In this document: positions 54,626 to 64,000 of the stretch, piece after piece
Layout of the letters: each line of letters begins with the position of its first letter
How positions within the stretch are numbered: the stretch's first letter is position 1
DNA from: Talpa occidentalis
Lineage: Eukaryota > Chordata > Mammalia > Eulipotyphla > Talpidae
NCBI RefSeq assembly: GCF_014898055.3
Contig: NW_023604295.1
Span: forward strand, 95,557,591 to 95,621,590
Length of the DNA: 64,000 bases
Direction of reading: 5' to 3'
Translations under genes and position numbers: made by a program
Notes under the pieces: model-generated
Seen by the model: the letters and a program-made list of their open reading frames with translations, nothing else
Told to the model about the DNA's origin: nothing
Database searches by the model: none

Positions 54626-55936
54626 AATAAATGGTGCTGGGAAAACTGGGTTGCTGCATGCAAAAGAATGAAGCTTGACTACTACCTCACACCATACACA
54701 AAAACCAACTAAAAATGGATTAAAGAACTAGACATAAGACCTGAAACCATAAAATACATAGAAGGAAATATAGGCGAAACACTACGGGATATGCACATCA
54801 AAGACATCTTTACAGACACATCACCCAAAGCAGTGATAGTGAAGGCAAAGATCAACGGCTGGGACTACATCAAATTAAAGAGCTTCTGCACAGCAAAAGA
54901 GACAATAACAAAAACAAAGAGAAACCCCACCGACTGGGAGAACATTTTTGCACACAACACTAATGATAAAGGACTGATCACAAAAATCTGCAAAGAGCTG
55001 ATGAGACTCAACAACAACAAAGAAAATAATCCAGTCAAAAAATGGGCAGAAGAGCTAAAAAGAAACTTCTCTGAAGAGGAAATGCAAATGGCCAACAGGC
55101 ATATGAAAAAATGTTCAACATCACTTGTAATCAGGGAAATGCAAATCAAAACTACCATGCGATACCATCTTACACCAGTGAGAATGGCACATATTAAAAA
55201 AACTAGCAACAACAAATGTTGGCGAGGATGTGGAGAAAAAGGAACTCTCCTGCACTGTTGGTGGGAGTGCGAACTGGTCCAACCACTATGGAGAGCTGTG
55301 TGGAGATTTCTGGACCTACTAAACATAGAGCTTCCATATGATCCAGCAATTCCACTCCTAGGTATTTACCCAAAGGACACGGAAACATCAACTCCAAAGA
55401 GCACCTGCATCCCTATGTTTATAGCAGCGCTGTTTACAATAGCTAAGCTTTGGAAACAACCCAAATGCCCAAAAATAGATGACTGGATCAAGAAGATGTG
55501 GTACATATACACCGTGGAATATTACTCAGCAATCAAAAAAGATAAACAAATGCAATTTGCAGCAACATGGATGGTGCTGGAAGGGATCATGCTCAGCAAA
55601 ATAAGCCAGAAAGAAAAAGAAAAATACCGGATGGTCTCACTCATATCAGGAATCTAGAAAACTTAAATAAGGGACCAAGAAAATGAATAACTATAAGAAA
55701 GTGAAAATCATAATCAACAAACAACTATGAACTAGAGACACTCTATGAGGGATGGGGAGGGATTGGGGTCAAAATAAGGGGGTTGCAATTGTATGGAGAA
55801 TATAAAAATAAAATTAAAAAAGACTCTGTGACCCTTGAAAAGGGAAGAAGATACAAAAGACCCACTAAATGTCACTGATTGCATTTATTTATGGTGAACT
55901 AGCATGCTCGTGGGTTTTGTAGTAAAAAAAAAAAAA
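54626..55936 (+). mobile_element. Young 5'-truncated L1 with 3' transduction
   Basis: ORF2 C-terminal coding is open for 288 codons from the ATG at 54,791 to the stop at 55,655 ([72 protein letters not shown]). This is the post-reverse-transcriptase tail of ORF2p including the cysteine-containing CWRGCG...LLHCWWEC region. The normal 3' UTR ends at about 55,820 (TATAAAAATAAAATTAAAAA). Then 103 non-L1 bases and a second poly(A) precede the 20-bp duplication TACTTAGAAACTTTTTGTTC (54,606-54,625; TATTTAG... at 55,937-55,956). No endonuclease or reverse transcriptase domain is present. Confidence 0.95.
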
Positions 55937-55956
55937 TATTTAGAAACTTTTTGTTC

Positions 55957-57217
55957 TACTTTGAGGGATTTTTCCCTACCCTGTCTCTGTCTCCCTCCTT
56001 TCATTTTGTTGTTCTTTGCTTTTTATTTACTAATTTCATTTTTTTTTTTCATTTCATGTGAGAGGCTTTCCTCAGTTGTTCAGTAAACTTTGACCATCTG
56101 TTCAGATTAAGGAGTAAGTCAGTAAATAGCTGAGTGAAAACTCTTCATGAGGAGCTTTTAACTGCAAGTCTTAACATGGGGTGATTAAGTGACTGTTGGG
56201 CTTTTCTCTTTGTGTGGAGTCACCATGGAGAAATCTTTGAGTATCCCGCTTGCTTGACTTGTGTTCTGGAAGCTGATTTGGGAAGAGGGTAGGGTTCATT
56301 ATTCAGGTTGTTGCATCTCATTGTGGTGGAAGTGACACACAACTTCTGTATGAATCTGGTTTCTCCATCCTGTTGGGTTTAGTGTCTTCAGAAGGTAACC
56401 ACTTGTCTCTTGCTGGGATGCAAGAGAGGCAGTTTCTTTGCCTATGTGGTAAGGCTTCTGGGTGAAGCGGTTCCTTATTCAGTCTTTGCACCAATATCTT
56501 GTTTTGAGCCCCAACCCAACCTTCTTCCTTCAGATGTCTCCAGTTCTTAAGCCTTTCTGTTGTGCTTGCTTCGTAATAGTGACATACTCTCATCCACCCT
56601 CACATGCATATGTTTGGTTTGCTGTTTTGCCACAATTACTGTTCAGCAATGCTCTAACATCAAAAGTTGCCTCTTACCAACTTTTGTCTCTTTATGGTGT
56701 GTGTGTGTATAATATATATATATTATGTATATATTAGTATGTATTTGTGTATATATGTGCATAATTTATTAGTTCTTATGTGTCATTTTAGTTTAGTTTC
56801 AGAAGACAGTGTGTATAAACCTGTGCGTTCTATTGAACAAGAAGAACTTCATAATACATCCTAATTGTTATATTCATTTAAAAATAGTATTGTTATAAAT
56901 TCAAGAATTTCTTCTACTTTCCTTTTCCACTAATGATTATTTCCATTTCCTATCATAGTAGAAGAGTAAGTAAATACAGGAGAGAATGCAGAGGGCAATG
57001 AAAGAGAGACCTAGAGAAGAGGCAAGGTTTGTTAATAAAGAGTTAGCGTAGGTAGCATTGAGATGTCAATGAAGTAACATCGCCATCTTCTGGCTTTTTA
57101 AACACTGTGTTTCTGTGATTATGTCTGGGAATTCCATATGCAAGCTAAGCTAGCATTATGTGTCAGATATATAAAGTGAATTTAGTGTTGTTTAGTTATT
57201 CTCTATTGTATGATAGA
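55957..57217 (+). other. TFDP2 intron, unassigned; AT/GT microsatellite 56,697-56,760
   Basis: TGTGTGTGTGTATAATATATATA-type short repeats (given here by position). Otherwise no recognised element. Confidence 0.45.
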
Positions 57218-57234
57218 AAAAGACTTTCCTTTTT

Positions 57235-57494
57235 TTTGTTCTTAAAGATTTATTTATTTATGCATACAAGAACTGGAGTACAGGCCAGAGGTACAGGGGG
57301 TGAGAGGATTCACCAGAGACAAAGTGGAGAGTAGAACTGGCAGATCCACTGAAACACACTGCTGAGGGGAGCAGACAGGACAGGTCTGCTGTGCCACATG
57401 TGTTGTTCCCTGCCTGGGTTTCGAACTCTCGCTGCAGTGGCTGGCAACAGCTTGAAAGTCCTATCTTTAACTCCTATGCCACCAGGGAGGCCCC
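57235..57494 (-). repeat. tRNA-derived SINE (older type)
   Basis: Flanks AAAGACTTTCCTT / AAAGACTTTTCTT. Confidence 0.92.
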
Positions 57495-57682
57495 GGATAA
57501 AGACTTTTCTTGACAGAGGATTTGATTACAAGGTAGTAATTATGTCTTTTTCGAGCTCCCTGTAAGAGGATTCTATCTAAAATATTACAAAAACATATCC
57601 TGTGTCTCTAGAGCTCAAATGACTATATTTACATACATTATGAAAACAAGTTGTGAAGTTTTCATAAAAAATCTATTCTGTT

Positions 57683-57936
57683 GGGCCTCCCCGGTGGCGC
57701 AGTGATTGAGCGCTCGGTTGCGTAGCTGCCCGCAGCCTTTGCAGCACCGGTTCGATCCCAGGCTGCTCGCCAGCCCCTGGAGGAGGGTCCCACATGGCGC
57801 TCACACCTCTCCTGCCTCCCGCTGCCCCCCTCAGCAGTGTACTTCGGTCCTTCTGCCTGCTCTGCTCCCCGCTCTGGCTCTGGTGAATTCTCTCACCTTC
57901 CTGCGCTTCTGGCTGTACCCAGTGCATGATTGCATA

Positions 57937-57972
<36 letters not shown>

Positions 57973-57979
57973 TCTAAAA
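57683..57979 (+). repeat. tRNA-derived SINE, young type with (AATC)n tail
   Basis: Consensus-like body. The tail is eight to nine AATC units (57,938-57,973), grown from the usual single AAATC. Confidence 0.94.
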
Positions 57980-57985
57980 AAAACT

Positions 57986-58630
57986 ATTCTCTTTTATGTG
58001 CCTAATTATTTAGTTTTCGTTTTTTATACAATTCTGTATTCCTTTCTGTAGTTAAATCTCTGGTTTTCTTCATTTTGGGTTCTTAACTTTTTAATTTCTG
58101 GCTCAGTTTTTTCTTTATATCCTCAAATTCCTGTGATGGTATTTATTTCACTCTGAAGTATTGAATTACAGTTTTTTCCAACTTCATGATTGGTTTGGGG
58201 GCAGGAAACCATCAGCAGAAAACCTTTTATTTACATTTCCTGAACTTTTGCAGTACTTTTTATGTACATTGTTTATTTTTGTTGTTTTTGCTCATTTGTG
58301 GACAGAGTTCCTAGTTTGAGAGTTCTTCTGTCATTCTTTCCTCTTATAATCAGTTTCTTTTATGAATTTGTGATGTTGATGGTAAGGGACAAGGATAAAA
58401 GGAGGATTGGTCTGTCTTGTTTATGTTACATTTCAGCAAGATCCTTAATTTTCCCTGTCATTGCTTTCTTTTCTGTTTTTTTGGAGACTTCCATTTCTGG
58501 TCCTGAGGTTTTTAGACACTGAACCCATTTTTAAAGCCACAAAGCATTAAGTCTTAGCTGTGTTCACTATTTCTACATTTATTGTTCTTTTTCTGGGGAT
58601 GATTTTGTCTTTGCTTCATCTAAGTCCTTG
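57986..58630 (+). other. TFDP2 intron, nothing recognised
   Basis: T-rich; possible ancient L1 but no firm match. Confidence 0.4.
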
Positions 58631-58650
58631 GGCCCCAGGACTGCTCTTTT

Positions 58651-58939
58651 CTTTTCTTTTCTTTTTTTTTTTTTAGATTTATTTATTTATTTATACATGC
58701 ACTGGGTACAGTCAGAAGTCTGGGAGGGTGAGAGAATTCACCAGAGCCAGAGCGGGGAGCAGAGCAGGCAGAAGGACCGAAGTACACCGCTGAGGGGAGC
58801 AGCGGGCGGCAGGAGAGGTCTGCGCGCCATGTGGGACCCTCCGCCGGTGGCCGGGGAGCAGCCGGGGATCGAACCGGGCGCTGCAGAGGCTGCGGGCAGC
58901 TTCGCAACCCAGCGCTCAACCGCTGCGCCACCGGGGAGG
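58651..58939 (-). repeat. tRNA-derived SINE, young type (left of pair)
   Basis: Nearly consensus. Preceded by CCAGGACTGCTCTTTT (58,635) and followed by CCAGGACTGCTCC (58,941). Confidence 0.95.
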
Positions 58940-58953
58940 CCCAGGACTGCTCC

Positions 58954-59138
58954 TTTTTTTTTTTTTAAAGATTTATTTATTTATTTATTTATTTATACAT
59001 ACATACATACATACATACAAGCACTGGGTACAGTCAGAAGCGCAGGAGGGTGAGGGAATCCACCAGAGTGAGAGCGGGGAACAGAGCTGCGGGCAGCTTG
59101 GCAACCCAGCGCTCAACCACTGCGCCACCGGGGAGGCC
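58954..59138 (-). repeat. tRNA-derived SINE, young type with internal deletion (right of pair)
   Basis: The tail carries (ATAC)n. About 110 bases between the GGGGAACAGAG and CTGCGGGCAGC landmarks are missing. Followed by a third CCAGGACTGCTC (59,139). Confidence 0.94.
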
Positions 59139-59151
59139 CAGGACTGCTCAT

Positions 59152-59449
59152 TTTTAGGGAGTCTTTTCTAGCCTCCCTTCAGTTATTCTCTGTATCCACA
59201 GTCTTGCAGATTGGACACAGTGGAATTTCTTATGGAATCCGTTATCTCTCTACTTTTAAATGTTTTGATAATTGCAATCTTTGTCTCCTGGTAGTAATTG
59301 TGTCGAAAGTGTGGGTCCTGTGTGGTTTTACTTATTCTCCTTTATTATATAACTCTTTCAGTAGGCAAAGAGAGAGATTGGTAATCAGACTACCTCCATT
59401 ATTTTTACAAATTTGAAAGGTCCAGCAATCCCTATCTTCATGTTATTTT
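59152..59449 (+). other. TFDP2 intron, nothing recognised
   Basis: No feature identified. Confidence 0.5.
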
Positions 59450-59625
59450 GTATCTGAAAAACCCAAAGAGTCAATTGAAAAACTAGTAAGAGATTTCAGT
59501 TACGTACTGAGGTATAAAATTAATAAATAGAAATCCTTAGCTTTCTTATGGGGAACTCCATACATCTTCAGCTTAAAAAAGAACAAAAAAATATAGGAAT
59601 AACTCTAATAAGAAATGTGTTAAAG
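59450..59625 (+). repeat. Ancient L1 ORF2 fragment
   Basis: AAAAACTAGTAAGAGATTTC, GAGGTATAAAATTAATAAAT and ATAGGAATAACTCTAATAAG match ORF2 order. Confidence 0.5.
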
Positions 59626-59632
59626 CTATTGT

Positions 59633-60058
59633 GTTGGTTTCCTAGGCAGCCATATACACACTGGGTAACTTAAAACTACAGAAATTTTTTTTCTCACAGC
59701 TCTCGAAATCCAAAAGCAAGGTGCTGGCTGGCCCATCTTTCTAAAGGCTTCAGGGGAGAATACTTCCTTGCATTTTTAACTTCTGGTAACACTAGACTCT
59801 CTTGAGTTATGGCAGAACCTCAGTCTCTGCCCTGGTCTTCACATGGCCAGCTTCCTTCTGTCTTTGTCTATCTGTCTTCTCCATTTCTGATAAGAATGCC
59901 GGAGTCATTGAGTTAGGGCTCACAGTATTTCTGGTGTGACCTCATTTTAAATTAATGACATCTGCAAATATTCTACTTCCAAATAAGGTCACATTCATAG
60001 GTAACAGGAATTAGGACTTAAACATATCTTTTGGGGGCACACATTTCAACCCATAACA
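59633..60058 (-). mobile_element. MLT1-like (MaLR) LTR
   Basis: On the minus strand it starts TGTTATGGGTTGAAATGTGT and passes AAGGTCACATTC's complement and the TGAAGACCAGGGCAGAGACT block, ending near CCTAGGAAACCAACA. This is the recognisable order of MaLR LTRs shared by placental mammals. Confidence 0.75.
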
Positions 60059-60069
60059 CCTATATAAAG

Positions 60070-60285
60070 AAAAAAATTTAATTAATTTTTAATATTTTAT
60101 TTATTGTCTTATATTGTTGTTAACTTTTGGACAATATTTGATTTCTCCCCTCAGGTGTAGTCCCTGTAGTTTTCCCACCACCGTAGCACCCGTGATCCAT
60201 CACCACAGTCCCTATTTTGTCCCTTCTCCCTCCCCTCACCTGCTGCATGCCTCAGATCTATGGTCAGTTTTGTCTTTTTTTTTAA
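60070..60285 (-). repeat. L1 3' UTR fragment
   Basis: TGATTTCTCCCCTCAGGTGT, CCCGTGATCCATCACCACAG and GCATGCCTCAGATCTATGGT are reverse L1 3' UTR, related to 24,330 and 10,998. Confidence 0.75.
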
Positions 60286-60299
60286 AGAATGAAAAATTT

Positions 60300-61218
60300 T
60301 AATTACTCCTAAGGGACATAGAAGTAAAATTGAATAAATGGAAATATAGACTATATTCTTAGATTAAAAAGACTCAAGTTTGAAGATATGAAACTTATAA
60401 ATTAAATTAATCTGCATGGGATTGACCTGATCCAATAAAAGTTGCAGGATTTTTTTCCTTTGAGCTGAAGCTGCATATTGCAAAGTTCAAATTGAAAAGT
60501 AAACTAATGATAATCAAAAAAAAAAAACCTCTGTACAAAAAACAAAATAAAATTGCTAGCAAATGCCATTTAAAAACCCTATCCAATTAACACTAGTCAA
60601 GACACTGTACTAGTGAAGCTATAGAGAAACAAGTACTTTCAGATACTGGTAGGAGTATAAATTTATATCACACTTATAGAGGACAGTTTAGCAGTTTCTA
60701 AAAATGTCTATTTCGTTAGCTTAAAGAATTCCATATGTGATATTATGTATGTCTGAGTTTATTCATTGAACCATTGTTTATAGTAGCAAAAAATTGGAAA
60801 CCCAAATTTAAACAAGAGGGAACTGGTTAAATAATGTTCATTTAACAACTTTTTAGGCAGCTGTAAAAGGGAATAAAGACATTTGTACTGATATGGTAAG
60901 ATTTTTATGCTGGGCCTCCCTCGTGGCACAAGGGGTTAGGACGCAACCTACAAAGCTATCCCTAGCCATTGCAGCACAAGTTCAATCCCCAGCCAGGGAG
61001 CTACCCACATGGTGCAGCAGACCTCTCCTCTCCTGCCCACTGCTCCCCTCAACAGTGTATTTCAGTCAATTTGCCTGTTCTGTTCCCCACTCTGTCTCTG
61101 GTGTACCTCTCACCCCCACACCTCTGGCCTGTACCCCAGTTCTTATATGCATAAATAAATAAATCTTCAAAAAAAAAAAGATTTTAGTGTTATATTGTTA
61201 AGTGTAAAAAAGGCAAGA
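60300..61218 (+). repeat. Ancient L1 ORF2 and 3' end, left part
   Basis: GATACTGGTAGGAGTATAAA, TTGTTTATAGTAGCAAAAAA, TAATGTTCATTTAACAACTT, then after a SINE ATTGTTAAGTGTAAAAAAGG. Continues at 62,049. Confidence 0.65.
60912..61177 (+). repeat. tRNA-derived SINE (older type) nested in L1
   Basis: Flanks AAGATTTTTATG / AAGATTTTAGTG. Confidence 0.92.
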
Positions 61219-61231
61219 TACGGAACTGTAT

Positions 61232-62035
61232 CTCTGAAGAGGAAATACAAATGGCCAACAGGCATATGAAAAAATGTTCAACATCACTTGCAATCAGGGA
61301 AATGCAAATCAAAACTACCATGCGATACCATCTTACACCAGTGAGAATGGCACATATTAAAAAAACTAGCAACAACAATTGTTGGCGAGGATGTGGAGAA
61401 GAACTCTCCTGCACTGCTGGTGGGAGTGCAAAATGGTCCAACCACTATGGAGAGCTGTGTGGAGATTTCTTGACCTACTAAAGATAGAGCTTCCATGTGA
61501 TCCAGCAATTCCACTCCTAGGTATTTACCCAAAGGACACAGAAACATCAATTCCAAAGAGCACCTGCACCCCTATGTTTATAGCAGCACTGTTTACAATA
61601 GCTAAGCTTTGGAAACAGCCCAAATGCCCCAAAATAGATGACTGGATCAAGAAGATGTGGTACATATATACCATGGAATATTACTCAGCATTCAAAAAAG
61701 ATAAACACATGCAATTTGCAGCAACATGGATGGCGCTGGAAGGGATCATGCTCAGTGAAATAAGCCAGAAAGAAAAAGAAAAAATACCAGATGGTCTCAC
61801 TCATAGCAGGAATCTAGAAAACCTAAATAAGGGACCAGGAAAAAGAATAACTATAAGAAAGAAAAAATCAAAATCAACAAACAACTATGAACCGGAGACA
61901 CACTATGGAGGGGGGGCGGGGTCGGGAGGAATTGGGGTCAAAGTAAGGGGGTTGCAGTTGTATGGGGAATATAAAAATAAAATTAAAATAAATAAATAAA
62001 TAAATATGAAGACTTAACCCCCCCCCAAAAAAAAT
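61232..62035 (+). mobile_element. Young 5'-truncated L1 nested in ancient L1
   Basis: ORF2 end and 3' UTR nearly identical to 55,065-55,815. A 4-base deletion at about 61,399 (GGAGAAGAACTC versus GGAGAAAAAGGAACTC in the sister copy) shifts the frame, so the peptide is split between 61,251-61,481 and 61,379-61,999. The end has (TAAA)n, then a short GAAGACTTAA-C9-A8 stretch. Flanks TACGGAACTGTAT / TACTGAACTCTAT (61,219; 62,036). Confidence 0.9.
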
Positions 62036-62048
62036 TACTGAACTCTAT

Positions 62049-62290
62049 ATTCAGCTTTAAAAAATGGAAAAAGTGGAATGTTTTTATACTACTTGCATGT
62101 GCTTAAAGAAAGCCATGACAGGTAGCTACATAAGAAACATAAATAGTATGAATGTCTGTGTAGAAATCTAAGTGGGGTGGAGGAGCAGCGATGGGAGAAT
62201 GACATTTCACTGTGCATCATTTCATGCTTTCTGGCTTTCCCCTCTTTTTGAACTAAAGTTAACATAGTAACTATTAAATACATCAAAGTA
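62049..62290 (+). repeat. Ancient L1 3' end, right part
   Basis: AAAAAATGGAAAAAGTGGAA, then TACATAAGAAACATAAATAG, resumes the L1 interrupted at 61,218. Confidence 0.5.
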
Positions 62291-62309
62291 AATAAAAACT
62301 ATGTGGTAG

Positions 62310-62640
62310 CTCTCTTTTTTTCACTTTTTATTTGAAATAATTATACATTCACAAGTTTTAAGCATAATGGGAAGGACCCAGGAACCACACCTTAGGTATA
62401 GTACATCATCAAAACCAGGAAACTTGACATTCCCACAATACAAGTAACTGGACTACAGATCTCACTTCGATTTTAATAGTTTCGTAAATGCTCCTTTTTT
62501 TTGGTATGTGTTGTATACAGTTTTGCAATTTACCACACGTATAGATTTGTATAACCCCCCACAATCGAGATACAGGATTATTCTCTCACTACAAAAATAG
62601 GTAGCACCTTATTAACATTTTAGAGTGGTTAATAAGTGAT
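62310..62640. repeat. Possible ancient L1-type fragment
   Basis: TTATTTGAAATAATTATACA and TTTACCACACGTATAGATTT resemble the relic class at 1,600. Weak. Confidence 0.3.
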
Positions 62641-62719
62641 AAATCTGTGATTGCTAATGAAAAAAATCAGTATTTCAATATGATATTATTTAGCAAGATT
62701 AAAATAAAACAATTCCTAG

Positions 62720-62930
62720 AAATATGAATGCAGAATTGAGGCTACTAGAGGGGACCCAGAGGTGGGGATGGGAACAAAGGGGGAAGGAGGCCAGTGGACT
62801 ATGGTGCTTTGATGGTGGGTGTGGTAACATAAAACTGAGGCCGTGTGAACTTACTCCCCTAAACTATAAACAGTGTAGTAAGCCAATGTTACCTCAATTA
62901 AAAAAAATAATTTAAAAAAAAAGACTATAT
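62720..62930 (+). repeat. Old L1 3' end
   Basis: GATGGTGGGTGTGGTAACAT, then GTAGTAAGCCAATGTTACCT and A-rich tail, parallels 15,530-15,705. Confidence 0.55.
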
Positions 62931-63845
62931 TTTTCTAGGTGTAAGTACTCACTGAAGATGCTTAGAATGGGCTCCTTACAAGTACATTTACCAAACAGGA
63001 AATAAGGAAATTTACAAATGAAATTTGAGATGTTCATAGGGGTTCAGAAATCAGGGGAATTTCCTTTATGTGTATTGCTTGAATTTTTATAACTTGACTT
63101 TTCAATGTGTTAATTGTTATTAACGAGGTATTTGGAATATATGTAATTAAGGATATAAGTATATTACAATGAATTTCTCCCAGCTCTCATCACTGTAGGA
63201 GATGGAAGAGCCAGAGAAGGGGGATGCCTTTTGTGCTTGGTTGTGTTATCTTCTTGCCTTTTTTTTAGTGTAGAATGTATTTTTTTAATGAAAGAATTTT
63301 TTAATGCAAATCTCATTATAGAGGTTGCTTCTGTAAGACATCTCAAATCAAAGTGGTAATAACAGAATACTACATATGACTCACCTGTATACTTTTTTAT
63401 ATATACATATAAATATAAATCTGCAGAGGTACCTGGAAGTATATGTATACACATTAAAGTTGTTCCCTTCAAAAATACAATATCATTGAATGATCTGAGT
63501 AATAAATATTTGTCTTGATGATGAAAAAAATAAAGTTGTTCTCTTCAGTGGTAGGATTTAGGGTAATTTTATTTGTAGTATTTTTGTATTTGTATTATTT
63601 TATAGTAAGCTGTATATCACACTCCCTCTTCCTCCACAAAGGCTGTTTGTAAGGAATGAAAAAAATAAAGGAAAAAAATCTGTATTTGCTTGAAAGTTGA
63701 GAAAATTGGTGGCAAATTTTTTAGTTAATATTACATCAGTTTAAGTTTCTCCACTTCCTTTGTAATCTCTGGAATCTAATAGAGGATAGTGACTGTTTTG
63801 AAATTTCAATATATGATTAAAACAAACCAAAAAAAAAAAAAAAAC
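62931..63845 (+). other. TFDP2 intron, nothing recognised
   Basis: AT-rich with several A runs. No element identified. Confidence 0.5.
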
Positions 63846-63848
63846 GGG

Positions 63849-64000
63849 GGTCTCCCTGGTGGCGAAGGGGTTAAAGTCTTAGTGCTATCAACCTGTCACC
63901 AGCCACTGGCTGAGTTCAATCCTCGGCCAGGGAGCAGCAAACATCCCCTGTCTCACCCGCTGCTCCCCTCAGCAGTGTATTTCAGTAGATCTGCCTGTCC
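63849..64000 (+). repeat. tRNA-derived SINE, cut by window end
   Basis: Head GGGTCTCCCTGGTGGCGAAG after a poly(A) stretch. Runs off the window in the CAGTAGATCTGCCTG segment. Confidence 0.92.

Larger units (their letters stand above)
34579..64000 (+). other. TFDP2: Probable TFDP2 intron 1
   Basis: From the donor to the window end no exon encoding the DP2 N terminus, DNA-binding or dimerisation regions was found. Two exon-like intervals lacking protein support lie at 34,961-35,099 and 35,384-35,507. Confidence 0.5.

Noticed and set aside
54791..55657. 288-codon open frame as a host gene
   Set aside because: It is the C-terminal tail of L1 ORF2, within an element bounded by poly(A) and a target duplication.
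1..64000. CRISPR array, operon or prokaryotic mobile element
   Set aside because: Repeats are dispersed SINE/LINE copies with target duplications. Genes are spliced, and no evenly spaced short direct repeats were seen.
34579..64000. TFDP2 coding exons
   Set aside because: I scanned for the DP2 N-terminal, DNA-binding and dimerisation segments in forward frames and saw none. The inference that this is TFDP2 intron 1 rests on gene order.
1..64000. A previously undescribed biological system
   Set aside because: Nothing in the window encodes an unknown multi-gene system. The unusual signals are retrotransposition products and promoter architecture.

Overview
This is vertebrate nuclear DNA from a mammal, most likely a bat. 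Two observations support this. The window carries the last five coding exons of glycerol kinase 5 (GK5), spliced in consistent frame. It is also saturated with one tRNA-derived SINE (about 43 copies on both strands) whose head carries RNA polymerase III A-box and B-box motifs and whose tail is (TAAA)n-TC. I associate this SINE type with horseshoe or leaf-nosed bats (the Rhin-1 group), but I could not run a repeat search, so the lineage is an inference. L1 LINEs, MIR, L2, MER5A, Tigger2-like and MLT1-like relics confirm a placental mammal. There is no prokaryotic operon, CRISPR array or intact viral gene.

Layout. 1-20,727 is the 3' part of GK5 on the + strand (exons at 9,579, 13,412, 14,967, 15,776 and 20,582; stop codon TAG at 20,725-20,727). 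Its introns hold SINEs, old L1 pieces, two solitary LTRs and a decayed PRDX1 retrocopy. 20,728 to about 23,560 is the probable GK5 3' UTR. 23.5-33.9 kb is intergenic and rich in SINE/L1, with two further LTRs. 33.96-34.83 kb is a strong CpG island with two CCAAT boxes flanking a CRE-like site at exact 21-bp steps, a GC box, and a good splice donor at 34,578/34,579. In human, TFDP2 lies directly downstream of GK5 in the same orientation, so this is most likely the TFDP2 promoter and noncoding exon 1. 34.6-64 kb is then TFDP2 intron 1. I found no TFDP2 coding exon in it.

The repeat layer is the most informative part. It contains a SINE with a 3' transduction (13,957-14,296), an L1 with a 3' transduction (54,626-55,936), a twin-primed L1 (11,523-11,853), several places where two elements entered the same target so that the target-site duplication appears three times, nested insertions (L1 in LTR, L1 in L1, L1 and SINE in Tigger), and a three-member SINE sublineage marked by an extra CATGCCTCT tail block. 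All five recognised LTRs lie antisense to GK5/TFDP2.

I did not find an undescribed enzymatic or defence system. The strongest candidates for follow-up are the promoter geometry at TFDP2 and the retrotransposition by-products. Exon boundaries come from frame, splice signals and recalled family similarity. Repeat boundaries are mostly from visible target-site duplications. Old LINE and L2 calls are approximate.
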